From NCBI GenBank assembly GCA_016234115.1, contig JACRHD010000067.1, positions 77,875 to 141,874 of the forward strand: 64,000 nucleotides of DNA. The letters run 5' to 3'. A model generated the notes under the pieces. It ran no database searches, was not told where the DNA came from, and was given only the letters and a program-made list of their open reading frames with translations. This stretch comes from Nitrospirota bacterium (lineage in GTDB: Bacteria > Nitrospirota > Thermodesulfovibrionia > UBA6902). The stretch's first letter is position 1. Each line of letters starts with the position of its first letter. The position numbers and the translations under genes are program-made. Shown here piece by piece: positions 9,434-18,975 of the stretch.

Positions 9434-10930
9434 TTATTTAATCGTATGGTTGCGGTACAAATAAATATGTTGCGGAACCTTTGTCCTGGATTCCCAGCCT
9501 ACCATACCTCCGAAAAGCACGTCCTGGTCGCCGTCGTTGTCGACGTCGCCGACGGCAACTGCGTTTGAAAGGGTCTTCATTTCAGTCTGCCATTCCGCAG
9601 CAGGATTAAGCGCTCCATTGCGGTTAAAATAAATTTTGTCCGTCTTCCCTTCATCAGGATTTCCTACCCATGTTGATTTGGCGACCACAAGGTCAAGACC
9701 GGTTGAATACACGTAATCAATGCGGACCTCTTTTGCAGTTTTCAATATAGATTGCCTTAATGAAATCCAGCCGTCCTTCAGGTTGAAGCAATAATCCTCA
9801 AGCGCTATCTGCCGGGAATCAACAAATACGGCATTGACCGATTGAACCGGGCGGTGATCAAGGTAAACAACTTTTTTCACCTTTTCTCCCGAAAAGAAAA
9901 CTGTGTCCTTAACCAGTCCGTCATTATCCACATCAGCAAGCGTCAAATCAAAAGAGGATTCACCATCAGATGTTTGCCATAACGGAGCTTGCTGTAAATT
10001 CCCCCCGGTATTGCCGAACACCGTAACGGGGCCGTTTCCATTGGTCGCGGCAAGTTCGGGGAATCCGTCTCCATCAATATCGCCCCAGGCCAGCCTGCCG
10101 GGATACTTTATGGAGTGAGTCTGCCATGAAGCCGTTTTTGTTAAGAATATTCCAAGCATCGGAAGATACTGCTTCGCCTTGTCAGGGACAAATGAACGAT
10201 GCTCCGGGAGCTTGCCGTTGCTGCTTTTAAATACATATATCCCGCCAGGCGGCCTGTCGTTATGATTCGACACGGCAAGATCAAAATCTCCGTCATTATC
10301 CATGTCGGTCCAGTCCACGTCCTGGAAATCGAGGGCTTCATAACTTTCCCATTTTGCGCGTGCTGATACTTTCCCGTCCATATTCTCATATATTTTGACG
10401 CCCGAATAAGCAGCGGCAACAGACAGGTCCAGATCACCGTCCTGATCATAATCCACCCAGTCCAGCCCGTGGCTGACGCTTGCATCGTCGGATTCCCACG
10501 CCGGATTGTGATCAAAAAAGCCCCCGTCATTCTTAAATATCAAATCCCGTTTCTCAAAAACGTTTCCCACGGCAAGGTCAAGGTCCCCGTCATTGTCATA
10601 ATCGCCCATAGCAATGTTCCAGCTCCCGACATTCTCTTTCATTTTGATTACCTGGCTTGCCGTCCCTTCAAAGTTTCCCCCGATGTTTTTATATACTTTA
10701 ATGTCCGCTTTATTGTTTTTTGTATAGCCTTCCCCTCTTATAATATTTGCCGTTATCAATTCCGGATAACCGTCATTGTCAAGGTCCGCCAATTGGATCC
10801 TGCTGGTCCAGTCGGGCTTTTCATTCTTCCATAAAGGCTTGGTATCCAAATCAACGGCATGAGCGCTCATGCCTGTCAAAATAATCGGGACCGCCAGATT
10901 AAATACCGTCTTCCGTATCCTCCATCTCAT
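9434..10930 (-). CDS. Secreted FG-GAP/VCBS-repeat protein
   Basis: A 498-residue exported protein. A Sec signal peptide occupies residues 1 to about 26 (basic RWRIRK, then a hydrophobic core ending SAHA). Seven Ca-binding blades of D-x-D-x-D-G-x-x-D type are spaced through the chain: DLDNDGYPE, DYDNDGDLD, DYDQDGDLD, DMDNDGDFD, DIDGDGFPE, DVDNDGLVK and DVDNDGDQD. This suggests a seven-bladed integrin-like propeller. A roughly 90-residue stretch without blades lies between the sixth and seventh. Function unknown: a surface or EPS-binding protein or a lyase-like scaffold are possibilities. It overlaps the following GT4 gene by 4 bp. Confidence 0.85.
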   Translation of the reverse strand: MRWRIRKTVFNLAVPIILTGMSAHAVDLDTKPLWKNEKPDWTSRIQLADLDNDGYPELITANIIRGEGYTKNNKADIKVYKNIGGNFEGTASQVIKMKENVGSWNIAMGDYDNDGDLDLAVGNVFEKRDLIFKNDGGFFDHNPAWESDDASVSHGLDWVDYDQDGDLDLSVAAAYSGVKIYENMDGKVSARAKWESYEALDFQDVDWTDMDNDGDFDLAVSNHNDRPPGGIYVFKSSNGKLPEHRSFVPDKAKQYLPMLGIFLTKTASWQTHSIKYPGRLAWGDIDGDGFPELAATNGNGPVTVFGNTGGNLQQAPLWQTSDGESSFDLTLADVDNDGLVKDTVFFSGEKVKKVVYLDHRPVQSVNAVFVDSRQIALEDYCFNLKDGWISLRQSILKTAKEVRIDYVYSTGLDLVVAKSTWVGNPDEGKTDKIYFNRNGALNPAAEWQTEMKTLSNAVAVGDVDNDGDQDVLFGGMVGWESRTKVPQHIYLYRNHTIK

Positions 10931-12123
10931 AAGATATTACGCTCTCCGATCAAGCCTGCATTATCGGTCATACGCGAAGAACAAATATCCATAATCTTTT
11001 TTCCCATGATCTCGGCAGTGAAGTTATTCATTATCCTGCTCCTGCCGTTTCTGCCCATTTCCGTCATCAGAGTCCTGTTATCGACAAGCTTCATAATCGC
11101 CTCAGCAAGGCCCTCAGGGTCTCCCGGGGGGACCACAAAACCCGTAACTCCTTCTTCAACCGCTTCAGCAGAACCGCCAACATTTGTAGTTACAGAAGGT
11201 ACGCCCGCAGCCATGGCCTCCAGTAATGCAATGGGGAAGCCTTCCCGTATAGAAGGCAATACGTGCATATCGATACCTCGCATTATCCGGGGAATGTCCT
11301 TCCTGTGATTTAAAAACAGGAAATACCGAGACAAACCTTTCTTTTCAATACGCTCTGTTAATGAGTCCCTTTCCGGACCGTCGCCTACGAACACAAACCT
11401 TACTCCCGGTCCATTATTCTTCAGTACAAGTTCAGCGGCGTCTATCAGATACTCATGGGCCTTGGCCCTGTCTAAGCGGCCTACCGTGCCGATAACGACC
11501 TGATCTTCATCGGCGCCGATTTCATTTCTGAATGACATCCTCTGCTCCGCGTCGTCCTGCTCTTCATATCCGGACACGTCGATCCCATTGTAGACTATCC
11601 GCAACTTTTCCTCCGGAGCTATCCTGCGCTTCAAGGCGGTCGCGCGGTCGGCGCGGGACTGGACAATGATAATATCCGTCAAGGATGAGAGGAATCTCTC
11701 AATCGAAATGTATATCCTTTCAACAATCGGGGACCTGAACCTGCCCTCCAGCCTGTACCCGTGACACGAATGCAGAATATGCCTTGTCCCGGCAATTCTT
11801 GCCGCAAGGCGTCCGATAAACCCGGCCTTGACGGTCTGCGTATGAACAATATCGAAGTCATGTTTTTTTATGACCGCTATCCAGTAAAAAAGATGAAAGA
11901 TATCGGTCAAAGGATGGATATGCCCTCTTATCCCCCTGTCATTCAGCAATGTTATGCCATGTTTTCGAAATTCATCCCTTGCCCCGGGAACGTCATTCGC
12001 CATTACAAAAACTTCATGCCCCTGCCGCATCTGATATTGCGAAAGCAGTCTGACCATGACGGTTGCCCCGCCGAACGCCGTCCCAACAAGTATGTGAAGG
12101 ATTTTCAGCTTCCTATCTGCCAT
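10927..12123 (-). CDS. GT4 glycosyltransferase
   Basis: A 398-residue GT-B enzyme. The N-terminus has ILHILVGTAFGGA, the glycine-rich loop of GT4. VIGTVGRLDRAKAHEYLI sits near residue 210, and the catalytic E-x7-E region reads PSIREGFPIALLEAMAAG near residue 300. I place the start at the ATG at 12121-12123; a TTG two codons upstream is also possible. The gene begins inside the end of the preceding acyltransferase gene and overlaps the FG-GAP gene at its own end. It probably adds one residue of the EPS repeat unit. Confidence 0.9.
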   Translation of the reverse strand: MADRKLKILHILVGTAFGGATVMVRLLSQYQMRQGHEVFVMANDVPGARDEFRKHGITLLNDRGIRGHIHPLTDIFHLFYWIAVIKKHDFDIVHTQTVKAGFIGRLAARIAGTRHILHSCHGYRLEGRFRSPIVERIYISIERFLSSLTDIIIVQSRADRATALKRRIAPEEKLRIVYNGIDVSGYEEQDDAEQRMSFRNEIGADEDQVVIGTVGRLDRAKAHEYLIDAAELVLKNNGPGVRFVFVGDGPERDSLTERIEKKGLSRYFLFLNHRKDIPRIMRGIDMHVLPSIREGFPIALLEAMAAGVPSVTTNVGGSAEAVEEGVTGFVVPPGDPEGLAEAIMKLVDNRTLMTEMGRNGRSRIMNNFTAEIMGKKIMDICSSRMTDNAGLIGERNIL

Positions 12124-13105
12124 AAACAAATTTATGAAACGCGTATTTTCTGAATACGGACGCAGCTATGAAAGACATGAGAAAGACCGAGATGAAATTA
12201 TAAGGGAACGGGTGCTGCGTCCCGGTGACCTTCTGAAACACTTTTATAAAAAGGACATGATTGAGATATATCCCGAAGGAAGCCAGCGATATTTTGTCAA
12301 ACAGGTCCACCGCATATCTCCTGGATTTCAGATAAACGGACAAGGAGTAGAAGAAGACAATCCCGGCAGACTGCACCAGAAATCCGGTCACCCTGAAATA
12401 GTGCAGATTGAACTTGCCAAAGATATTATAATGGTTCCGGCCGTCCATAAGATCGGCAGACAGGCACGCAACCCATATAAGCATTATCGCTAAAATATAT
12501 TTCTTCACGAAATCTTCCAGATTCGGACAAAGCGCGGCCGCCTGCCCCATAAAGAAGAAACCTGCCCACGGGATGAACACTTTCTGAAAACCTTCCTCAG
12601 ATGTAATTATTTTTTTATAATAAAGGACCTCGACAACAAGGTAATACAGAAAGCTCGCAAGGACCGACCAGTAAAGAAACTTCCGGGGATTATTCTCTAT
12701 CTTATTTTTAAAAATTATGTAAAACGCGTACAGTTGAAAGATCATGAAAATGAAAAAGAGATGTCCCCAGCCGGTGAATAAATATATCATCGGCTTCAAT
12801 GTGAAGATTTCCCCCGCATCTTTTCTGAAGCTTATAAAGATGTAGATGACGGACCAGAAAATATAAGGAACCCCGAGAAGCAGGACCCTGTTTTTCAGAT
12901 AAGTCCCGGACTCGATTTTCTTGTTGTTGTATTTCCAGGCCAAAAGGTATCCGCTCAGGAACACAAAGCCGGGAACGCTGAACCTCGCTATCTGATTGGC
13001 AGTAAGCAGCCACGGCGAGAAGGAGCCTGAGACATCGGAGGTATGTATCACCAGCACCCCGATAATGCAAAAAGCCCTCAATATGTTCAATTCGGTCAGC
13101 GCCAC
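12113..13105 (-). CDS. Acyltransferase-3 family membrane protein
   Basis: A 330-residue polytopic protein with about ten hydrophobic helices. It opens with LTELNILRAFCIIGVLVIHTSD: the family His lies in helix 1 (VIHTS) as in WecH/OatA-type acyltransferases, and a second motif, VPGFVFLSGYLLAW, follows. It probably acylates lipid-linked or polymeric sugars. It starts directly at the stop of the GT39 gene upstream and its last 11-17 bp overlap the next GT4 gene. Confidence 0.85.
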   Translation of the reverse strand: MALTELNILRAFCIIGVLVIHTSDVSGSFSPWLLTANQIARFSVPGFVFLSGYLLAWKYNNKKIESGTYLKNRVLLLGVPYIFWSVIYIFISFRKDAGEIFTLKPMIYLFTGWGHLFFIFMIFQLYAFYIIFKNKIENNPRKFLYWSVLASFLYYLVVEVLYYKKIITSEEGFQKVFIPWAGFFFMGQAAALCPNLEDFVKKYILAIMLIWVACLSADLMDGRNHYNIFGKFNLHYFRVTGFLVQSAGIVFFYSLSVYLKSRRYAVDLFDKISLASFGIYLNHVLFIKVFQKVTGTQHPFPYNFISVFLMSFIAASVFRKYAFHKFVYGR

Positions 13106-14851
13106 TTATCGCACGTCGTAAATAAGGATTGAATTGCCGACTATATCCACGGGCTCATGCCTGCTTAACCATTTGTAGGAATATTCAGAATTTGTGTCGA
13201 ATTTTTCTCCATCCCAGTATCCCGTCAGTTGCAGAGATGTCGCGCTTACGGCATAAATGCCTTTGCCCGGCAGGGTCGTGCCTTTAAAATCGTCCGGCTT
13301 TTTAATCCTGTTATGACTCCAGAGATATTCATAATTTATGCCGTAATAGTCCGGGCTCGCAGTCCCGAAATATGCCAGCTTCACCCTGTCGATTTTTTTC
13401 TCGTCCATGTATTTCTTCAGCTTTTTAAGGTCTTGTCCCCAATCCGTGTTTGAATCGATAAAGTATTTATATCCGTTGCCTGGGCCGCCCGCAAATTCAT
13501 TATAGTAAGGAATATAATCCGGGAAAGCATTGACAGAAGAAATAACATACCACAGCATCAACAGGCCCGCGGCTGCGTTCATTATTTTCGGGTATTTCTT
13601 TACAGTCGTGACTCCAGCGGTAAATACAAACATGAATGGATACATCGGCAATATATGTCGCAGCCCCTTGTCCGCAACTCCGCCTATGACCGACTGGAGG
13701 AGAAAGAAAACTGCAACCATCATCGACAATTTAGTCTCCGTTGAATAGCTGAAGAAAAAAGCCGAAGACATCAGCAGCAGCGCCAGCGCCGGAACCGGCG
13801 TTTTCATCAAAAATGCGACGATGTGATAAGACCTCCATCCCCTCTCTGACCTCTCGCCCATAAAAAACAGCGGCTGGCTGCGTCCGGCGTCGCTTATTAC
13901 ATTCCCCAAGCCCTTCAGATATGTGCCGGGTGACGGGATGAAAGACGCGGCAGTCACTAAAATATCAGGCGAGAGATGTAACCGGCCGGCAACTTTTTGA
14001 ATCTTTGCGGAATCGCTCCCGACATCATATAGCGTACTGACTGTTTCCACCTTGAAAAAATAAAAACTCCACAAGATAAAGACCCCGATGAACCCGGTTA
14101 TGGCAAAGTCCCTGACAAAGCCGTACATTTTTTTTTTATTGAATCCGGTTGTCTGTTGCCGATAAAACGCTGCGGTCAACAATAAAACAGGAAACAGAAA
14201 GAGGGCCGTAACTTTTGAAGAGAGCGCTAACCCGACAAAAACGCCTGTCTTAAGGACGCCCTTAAACGACGGCTGTTTCAGGTATTTAAAAAAATAATAC
14301 ATCGAAATGAAAATAAAGCACGTAACGCCGACATCCGTCGTAATTAATTTTGTGTTCGCCAGTATCACGGGAGAAAAAGAATACAACATGAGGGACAGCA
14401 ATGATCCTCTCAGACCATAAATTTCATAACTCCACCTGAATACATAAAAGCCGAGCAATACGCCAAGCAGCACCACCGGCAGCCTTCCCCAAAACAGCAG
14501 CGTATCCGCATCATTCCCTCGATAATAAAAAAACTGGTCGGCTATCTCGTAATCGTCGGCTTTACCGCGCGCCCCGATAAGTTCTTCAGGGAAATTCAGG
14601 TCCATGAATAACAAAGGCAGGGCCGAAAGCATGGTCACAAGCGGAGGGTTCTGCGGCTCCATGCTGAAATCGCCGTATCTTAACTGCGCGTAACCCTTTG
14701 TCAGATGCATCGGCTCGTCAATAGTCGGGGACTCCTCTTTCATGCTCAGGATGGCCTCAGCAGAAAAGATAATGCAGAATATAAGCAGGACCGTGACCAT
14801 AAAGCCTCTGCTATTACATTTACCGGCAGACATATAATTAAAGCTGTTCAT
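13106..14851 (-). CDS. GT39-like polyprenyl-phosphate-sugar-dependent glycosyltransferase
   Basis: A 581-residue membrane protein. After one helix comes SPTIDEPMHLTKGYAQLRYG, the acidic 'DE' motif of protein-mannosyltransferase-like GT39 enzymes, followed by PQNPPLVTMLSALP. Around eleven further helices and a C-terminal soluble domain (about residue 450 on, with FIDSNTDWGQDL) follow. This differs clearly in sequence from the 6485-8296 enzyme, so the locus has two separate periplasmic-face transferases. The upstream gap is 18 bp. Confidence 0.83.
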   Translation of the reverse strand: MNSFNYMSAGKCNSRGFMVTVLLIFCIIFSAEAILSMKEESPTIDEPMHLTKGYAQLRYGDFSMEPQNPPLVTMLSALPLLFMDLNFPEELIGARGKADDYEIADQFFYYRGNDADTLLFWGRLPVVLLGVLLGFYVFRWSYEIYGLRGSLLSLMLYSFSPVILANTKLITTDVGVTCFIFISMYYFFKYLKQPSFKGVLKTGVFVGLALSSKVTALFLFPVLLLTAAFYRQQTTGFNKKKMYGFVRDFAITGFIGVFILWSFYFFKVETVSTLYDVGSDSAKIQKVAGRLHLSPDILVTAASFIPSPGTYLKGLGNVISDAGRSQPLFFMGERSERGWRSYHIVAFLMKTPVPALALLLMSSAFFFSYSTETKLSMMVAVFFLLQSVIGGVADKGLRHILPMYPFMFVFTAGVTTVKKYPKIMNAAAGLLMLWYVISSVNAFPDYIPYYNEFAGGPGNGYKYFIDSNTDWGQDLKKLKKYMDEKKIDRVKLAYFGTASPDYYGINYEYLWSHNRIKKPDDFKGTTLPGKGIYAVSATSLQLTGYWDGEKFDTNSEYSYKWLSRHEPVDIVGNSILIYDVR

Positions 14852-14869
14852 ATTAAAAACAGGTCAGTT

Positions 14870-16288
14870 TCAGCTTTTGGATGCAAGCAGCTTTAGAAAA
14901 CCGTAAAACCCTTTCCCGATTTTGAAGAAGGTCTTGGGGCTTTTGATCATCGCAACAAAGGAAATGAGGGTTTCAGGCCGCAGATAAAAATTCCTCATAA
15001 TTGTTTTATAGGAGGTTACAAGATCGTCTTCCGTCAGGTTTTCGGGAAGATAGACGACGTTATAAAACGTAAACTTCGACCAGTGTGCCCGTATTGAACC
15101 GTACCTGCCGCATTCATCGGACATCTCCGACCCCGGGAAAGGAGTGAAGTATGACACTCTTATGGTATTAAGCGGTATCCGCCTGCAGAAAGCGACGGTC
15201 TCGGCGATTGTTTCAGTGGTTTCAAAGGGAGTTCCCAGAATGAAATACCCGTTGGCCTTAATGCCGTATTTTCTGACCAGCCCGAGTTTTTCAATCACCT
15301 GGGCCGGGACGATCTTTTTGTTCATGGATTGCAGTATCCTTTCCGAACCGCTTTCAATGCCGAAGGATATTTGCCAGCATCCCGCCTTTTTCATCATCTC
15401 GAGATTTACTTCATTAATCTGATCAATCCTTGAGTTACAGCTCCAGACAAAATCATATTTCCTGCGAATCAGATAATCGCATAACTCTTTAAACGTGTCC
15501 TTCAGTACCAGCAGGGTGTCATCCTGGAAATAAACGGATTTGATGCCGTAGTTGCGGATCAGGTGTTCCAGATTCCGGATGATATTATCAATCCCCATAG
15601 ACCGGACCCTGTTGCCGAAAACGCTCCGGTCGCAAAAGGCGCATCTGAAGGGACATCCCCGTGAGGTGATGATGTCGGTATAGGGAGTTTTGGAAAAATA
15701 CGTTGACGCCGCGGAATACCTGTCCGGAAAGCCTTCCAGCATGTCCCACGCCAACAGGCCGATCCCGGTCATATCAAAATAGTCCTTCGAAACGGGATTC
15801 AGAACAACATTCCCGCCGCTGCGGTAACACAAGCCGGGAACAGCATCAAGGCATCCGCCGTTTTTCAGCGCCTTCAGCAGGGCCGGCAGTGACCCTTCCG
15901 CCTCGCCGACAAGGGCATATTCAAATACTTCGTACAGGTTAAACGTCTCTGCCGGAACAGCGGATATATGAGGGCCCCCTATTATTATTTTCACTTTGGG
16001 GAACCTGCCTCTTATCATTGCGGACAGGGAAGCCGTCCTGTCAATGCTTATGGTTGACGCCGTAATCCCGATATAATCAGGCCGGACATTATCAATATAT
16101 TCAAGAACGTCGCCGACCGTCATCATGCGGGCTGAAGCGTCGAGTATCCTGACGTCGTAACCGTGCCTTTTCATAACGGCGCCTAAATAAAGGAACGCAT
16201 GAGGACAGTTTTCAGCGCCTGCCGCCGCCAGAGAACCGTATCTTTCGGCCAGAGCCAGAGGGGGGTTGATGAATAATATCGTTTCCAA
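14870..16288 (-). CDS. B12-binding-domain radical SAM protein
   Basis: A 472-residue enzyme. The N-terminal Rossmann-like cobalamin-binding domain (about 1-150) includes IIIGGPHISAVP and YALVGEAEGSLP. The radical SAM domain follows with Cys212-x3-Cys216-x2-Cys219 (GCPFRCAFC) binding the 4Fe-4S cluster and IFGIESGSER-like SAM-binding elements (SFGIESGSER). Class B radical SAM enzymes often methylate unactivated carbons. The substrate here is unknown; sugar, lipid carrier or another pathway are all open. It is one of three such genes in the locus and lies 6 bp downstream of the next one. Confidence 0.88.
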   Translation of the reverse strand: METILFINPPLALAERYGSLAAAGAENCPHAFLYLGAVMKRHGYDVRILDASARMMTVGDVLEYIDNVRPDYIGITASTISIDRTASLSAMIRGRFPKVKIIIGGPHISAVPAETFNLYEVFEYALVGEAEGSLPALLKALKNGGCLDAVPGLCYRSGGNVVLNPVSKDYFDMTGIGLLAWDMLEGFPDRYSAASTYFSKTPYTDIITSRGCPFRCAFCDRSVFGNRVRSMGIDNIIRNLEHLIRNYGIKSVYFQDDTLLVLKDTFKELCDYLIRRKYDFVWSCNSRIDQINEVNLEMMKKAGCWQISFGIESGSERILQSMNKKIVPAQVIEKLGLVRKYGIKANGYFILGTPFETTETIAETVAFCRRIPLNTIRVSYFTPFPGSEMSDECGRYGSIRAHWSKFTFYNVVYLPENLTEDDLVTSYKTIMRNFYLRPETLISFVAMIKSPKTFFKIGKGFYGFLKLLASKS

Positions 16289-16294
16289 AATATC

Positions 16295-17680
16295 TTAATT
16301 TTTCTTCAGAAGCGACCAGCATTCGCTGACCTGCTCCCTGATCTCCAAAACCGAGGAAATGCCCCTGAGCCTCTTGAAGATATATCCGGGACGGAGGTAG
16401 AATTCCCTGACGGCCTTTCTTTTCAGTTCAAGCATCTCGGCCCTGGAAAGATGGTCAGTTGCCATAGCTATTATATCTCCGGAATGGTCAAGGTTTACAT
16501 CATCCTTGCCTATTAAATTCTTCTTCAGGCTCTCCTTGCGGAGTTCCGTGCCCGCCCTTGGGACCGCCACATTGAATGACGCAAAATCGCAATCAAGCTC
16601 CATTGCAAAACCGATGGTTTCCATGCATGTTTCCCTTGTCTCCTCGGGCAGTCCGAGGATGAATGTGCCTACAGTTCTAATGCCGGCTTTTTTGCACAGT
16701 CGAAAGGCGGCGGCGACCTGCTCCTTGGTGAATTTTTTATTATACAGCTCCAATATCCTCTCGTTCCCCGATTCCACGCCGAAAATAATCGTATGGCATC
16801 CAGCCTCTTTCATCCTGTGCAGCATATCTTCCTTCAATACGTCCACCCTGGAGAAACAGGACCAGGATATGTTTAACGCTTTTTCCATGATCAGGTCAAG
16901 CAGTATCCCGGTATTCTTATGCGGGATGCCGAAGGTATAATCCTCAAAAAATATCTCCTGTATCCCTAATTCCTTCAGCGCGGAAAGCTCCTCTAACGTA
17001 TTCTCCGGGGCCCTTGCGGCAAACCCTATATTGCCGCCTATGCAAAACCGGCAGCGATACGGACATCCGAAGGTTGACAGGACGGTGGCATAAGGATACT
17101 TCTTCACAAATGGAAAACGGTAGCGGCCGCCTACGAAGAGCTCTTGCCTGGGGGCCGGGAAATCATCGAGGTCCCCGGGACCGGGCTTGTTTCTCCTTAA
17201 AACAATTCTCCCGTCCTGTCTGAAGGCCATATTCTTTATATGATCGAATCTTCCTTCGATAAAACAGTTTATGTCGTCGGAGATAAAGTCCAGGTATATG
17301 GCCGACAGGACCGGGCACTTGATCAGAAATTCTGCCGGCTCGTCAAGGAAGACGTCTCCGCCTGCGATAATTTGCGTCGCGGGAAGCCGCGTCTTTATCA
17401 TATTGAAAAAATCGGAGTCTTCGCTCCATGATACGCATCCGGTCAGGGCGACGACGACCTCAGGGTTGACCGACATTATTCTTTCAAGCGCCTTCTCCGG
17501 ACTCAGGCGCTCTGCAATCGCGTCCAGAAAAAACAGTTTGTTCCCCGCCGCTTTTAAGCGTCCGCTGAGCATTATCAGGTCTATCGGATGAAAAAGATAG
17601 TTGGCCTTTGACGTGGAGCTGCAATAATAATTTCTGACGTATATGTTTTTGCCCGGCGGATTCAGGAGCAGTATTCTCAT
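16295..17680 (-). CDS. B12-binding-domain radical SAM protein
   Basis: A 461-residue paralogue of its downstream neighbour. A cobalamin-binding-like domain opens with LLLNPPGKN and contains IIAGGDVFLDEPAEF. The radical SAM cluster ligands are Cys206, Cys210 and Cys213 (GCPYRCRFC), followed by FFEDYTFG and IFGVESGNER. C-terminal KRKAVREFYLRPGYI resembles the equivalent LRPE tail of the 14870 gene. The gene overlaps the upstream GT9 gene by 4 bp, so it is co-translated with an EPS or lipopolysaccharide sugar transferase. Confidence 0.88.
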   Translation of the reverse strand: MRILLLNPPGKNIYVRNYYCSSTSKANYLFHPIDLIMLSGRLKAAGNKLFFLDAIAERLSPEKALERIMSVNPEVVVALTGCVSWSEDSDFFNMIKTRLPATQIIAGGDVFLDEPAEFLIKCPVLSAIYLDFISDDINCFIEGRFDHIKNMAFRQDGRIVLRRNKPGPGDLDDFPAPRQELFVGGRYRFPFVKKYPYATVLSTFGCPYRCRFCIGGNIGFAARAPENTLEELSALKELGIQEIFFEDYTFGIPHKNTGILLDLIMEKALNISWSCFSRVDVLKEDMLHRMKEAGCHTIIFGVESGNERILELYNKKFTKEQVAAAFRLCKKAGIRTVGTFILGLPEETRETCMETIGFAMELDCDFASFNVAVPRAGTELRKESLKKNLIGKDDVNLDHSGDIIAMATDHLSRAEMLELKRKAVREFYLRPGYIFKRLRGISSVLEIREQVSECWSLLKKN

Positions 17681-18909
17681 AAAGAACTTGCGGGTTCTCC
17701 GGAGGTGAACAATTCAGGGAAGGTCTGAACGATCTTTTCATATACCTCCTCCGAGGAAATCAACTGCATGCACCTGTTGTCGCCGCCGCACATCGACCTC
17801 TTTGCGTTGTAGACATTCAGGCAGGGGCTGCAATAAAGTTCCTTGCATATGACCACATTCCTGCTTCCAAGCGGACCGTAGCGTACAGGTGTTTCAGGTC
17901 CGAATAGAGATATGGTCGGCGTATGCAACGCCGCAGCAAGATGAAGGGGGCCGCTGTCGCACGTTATCAATGCCTCGCTGTGCTTCAATAACAGGGCCAA
18001 TTCTCTGAGACTGACCAGCCCGCTTAAATTTACTGCCCGCTGCCTCTTATCTCTGATCAACGAGAATGCGGATTGCACGTACTCCCTTTCCGACTCCGAG
18101 CCGATGAAGACCAGAAACAGATCGTCCGTCCGCTCCAGGAGCTTTTCAGTCAGTTCGACAAATCTCTCTTTGGGCCATCGCCTGTCAATGGAAAGCTCGC
18201 TTGAATTAATATTAATGCAGACAATCCTTTCACCGGGCCGCAGCTCGACGCCTTTCCCTGATAATATTTCCCTGACTGCGCCGGCTCTTCCGTCGTTTAT
18301 CTCTATGAGCGGGAAGCCGATCTCTTTTTCATCTATCCCCAGAGGCGAGGTAACTGCAGCAAAGCCTTTCGTTATGTGCTTAAAGTGATTAAAGTATATT
18401 TGATACGTCAGGAAATTCCCCCTCCAGACCTTCCGCAAAAAGTATCCTATCCTGATCTTTGCCCCGCTGAGTAAAAGCAGAATTACCGTAAAGCGGGAAA
18501 AAAACTCAAGGTCAAATGCCAGGTCTATCCGCGCCCGCTGAAGCCTGATAAGCGCCCTGGCTATGTCTACGGCAAAATTGATCAGGTTGCCTTTTCTGAT
18601 ATAAACGCAGTAATCGGCTATCTTCAGTATATCGCAGATGTCCTCATTGGACCTGAAGGTCATGAAAAAAACCGTTGCGCCGGGATATTTCTTCTTTACC
18701 GCCTTTATCGAAGGAGACGCCAGAATAATGCTTCCCATGCCGAAGAACTTGATGAACAGAATGCTTTTAACGTCTCTGGTTACCACGGGGGCCCTTCCCC
18801 GGAATTCCTTTAACGTAAGAATGCCGTATGCTTTTGTGATTATCGTCAGCATGAAGCATAGTACGCTGCCGATATAATCATCCAGCCATCGCATTGTGTC
18901 TATTTTCAT
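17677..18909 (-). CDS. GT9 (heptosyltransferase-type) glycosyltransferase
   Basis: A 410-residue GT-B enzyme of the ADP-heptose:LPS heptosyltransferase family. Visible marks: SILFIKFFGMGSIILASPSIKAV near residue 50, the N-terminal GD/S-like loop; WPKERFVELTEKLL; and ALITCDSGPLHLAAAL followed by PTISLFGPETPVRYGP, the highly conserved C-terminal donor site. An N-terminal hydrophobic stretch may anchor it to the membrane. Late CSPCLN and KRSMCGGDNRCM cysteines are also common in the family. Heptose is not proven; other nucleotide sugars are possible. Confidence 0.88.
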   Translation of the reverse strand: MKIDTMRWLDDYIGSVLCFMLTIITKAYGILTLKEFRGRAPVVTRDVKSILFIKFFGMGSIILASPSIKAVKKKYPGATVFFMTFRSNEDICDILKIADYCVYIRKGNLINFAVDIARALIRLQRARIDLAFDLEFFSRFTVILLLLSGAKIRIGYFLRKVWRGNFLTYQIYFNHFKHITKGFAAVTSPLGIDEKEIGFPLIEINDGRAGAVREILSGKGVELRPGERIVCININSSELSIDRRWPKERFVELTEKLLERTDDLFLVFIGSESEREYVQSAFSLIRDKRQRAVNLSGLVSLRELALLLKHSEALITCDSGPLHLAAALHTPTISLFGPETPVRYGPLGSRNVVICKELYCSPCLNVYNAKRSMCGGDNRCMQLISSEEVYEKIVQTFPELFTSGEPASSL

Positions 18910-18923
18910 AATGTATCCTTAAA

Positions 18924-18952
18924 CAGCAATTGCCGCAGAGGGCGCTGAGACA
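18924..18952. repeat. Half copy of the CACAGAG-family element
   Basis: In the 66 bp gap between the GT9 and methyltransferase genes the sequence GCCGCAGAGGGCGCTGAGA matches one arm of the elements at 2006-2144 and 59629-59692. No inverse arm is nearby, so it is probably a decayed copy. The short length makes this call weak. Confidence 0.35.
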
Positions 18953-18975
18953 AAAGAACCTGCCGCTCTATCCGC

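Noticed and set aside
6485-14851. One of the polytopic proteins as the missing exosortase
   Set aside because: Both large membrane proteins have GT39 acidic motifs and are about 600 residues; none shows the exosortase Cys/Arg/His set or its usual size.
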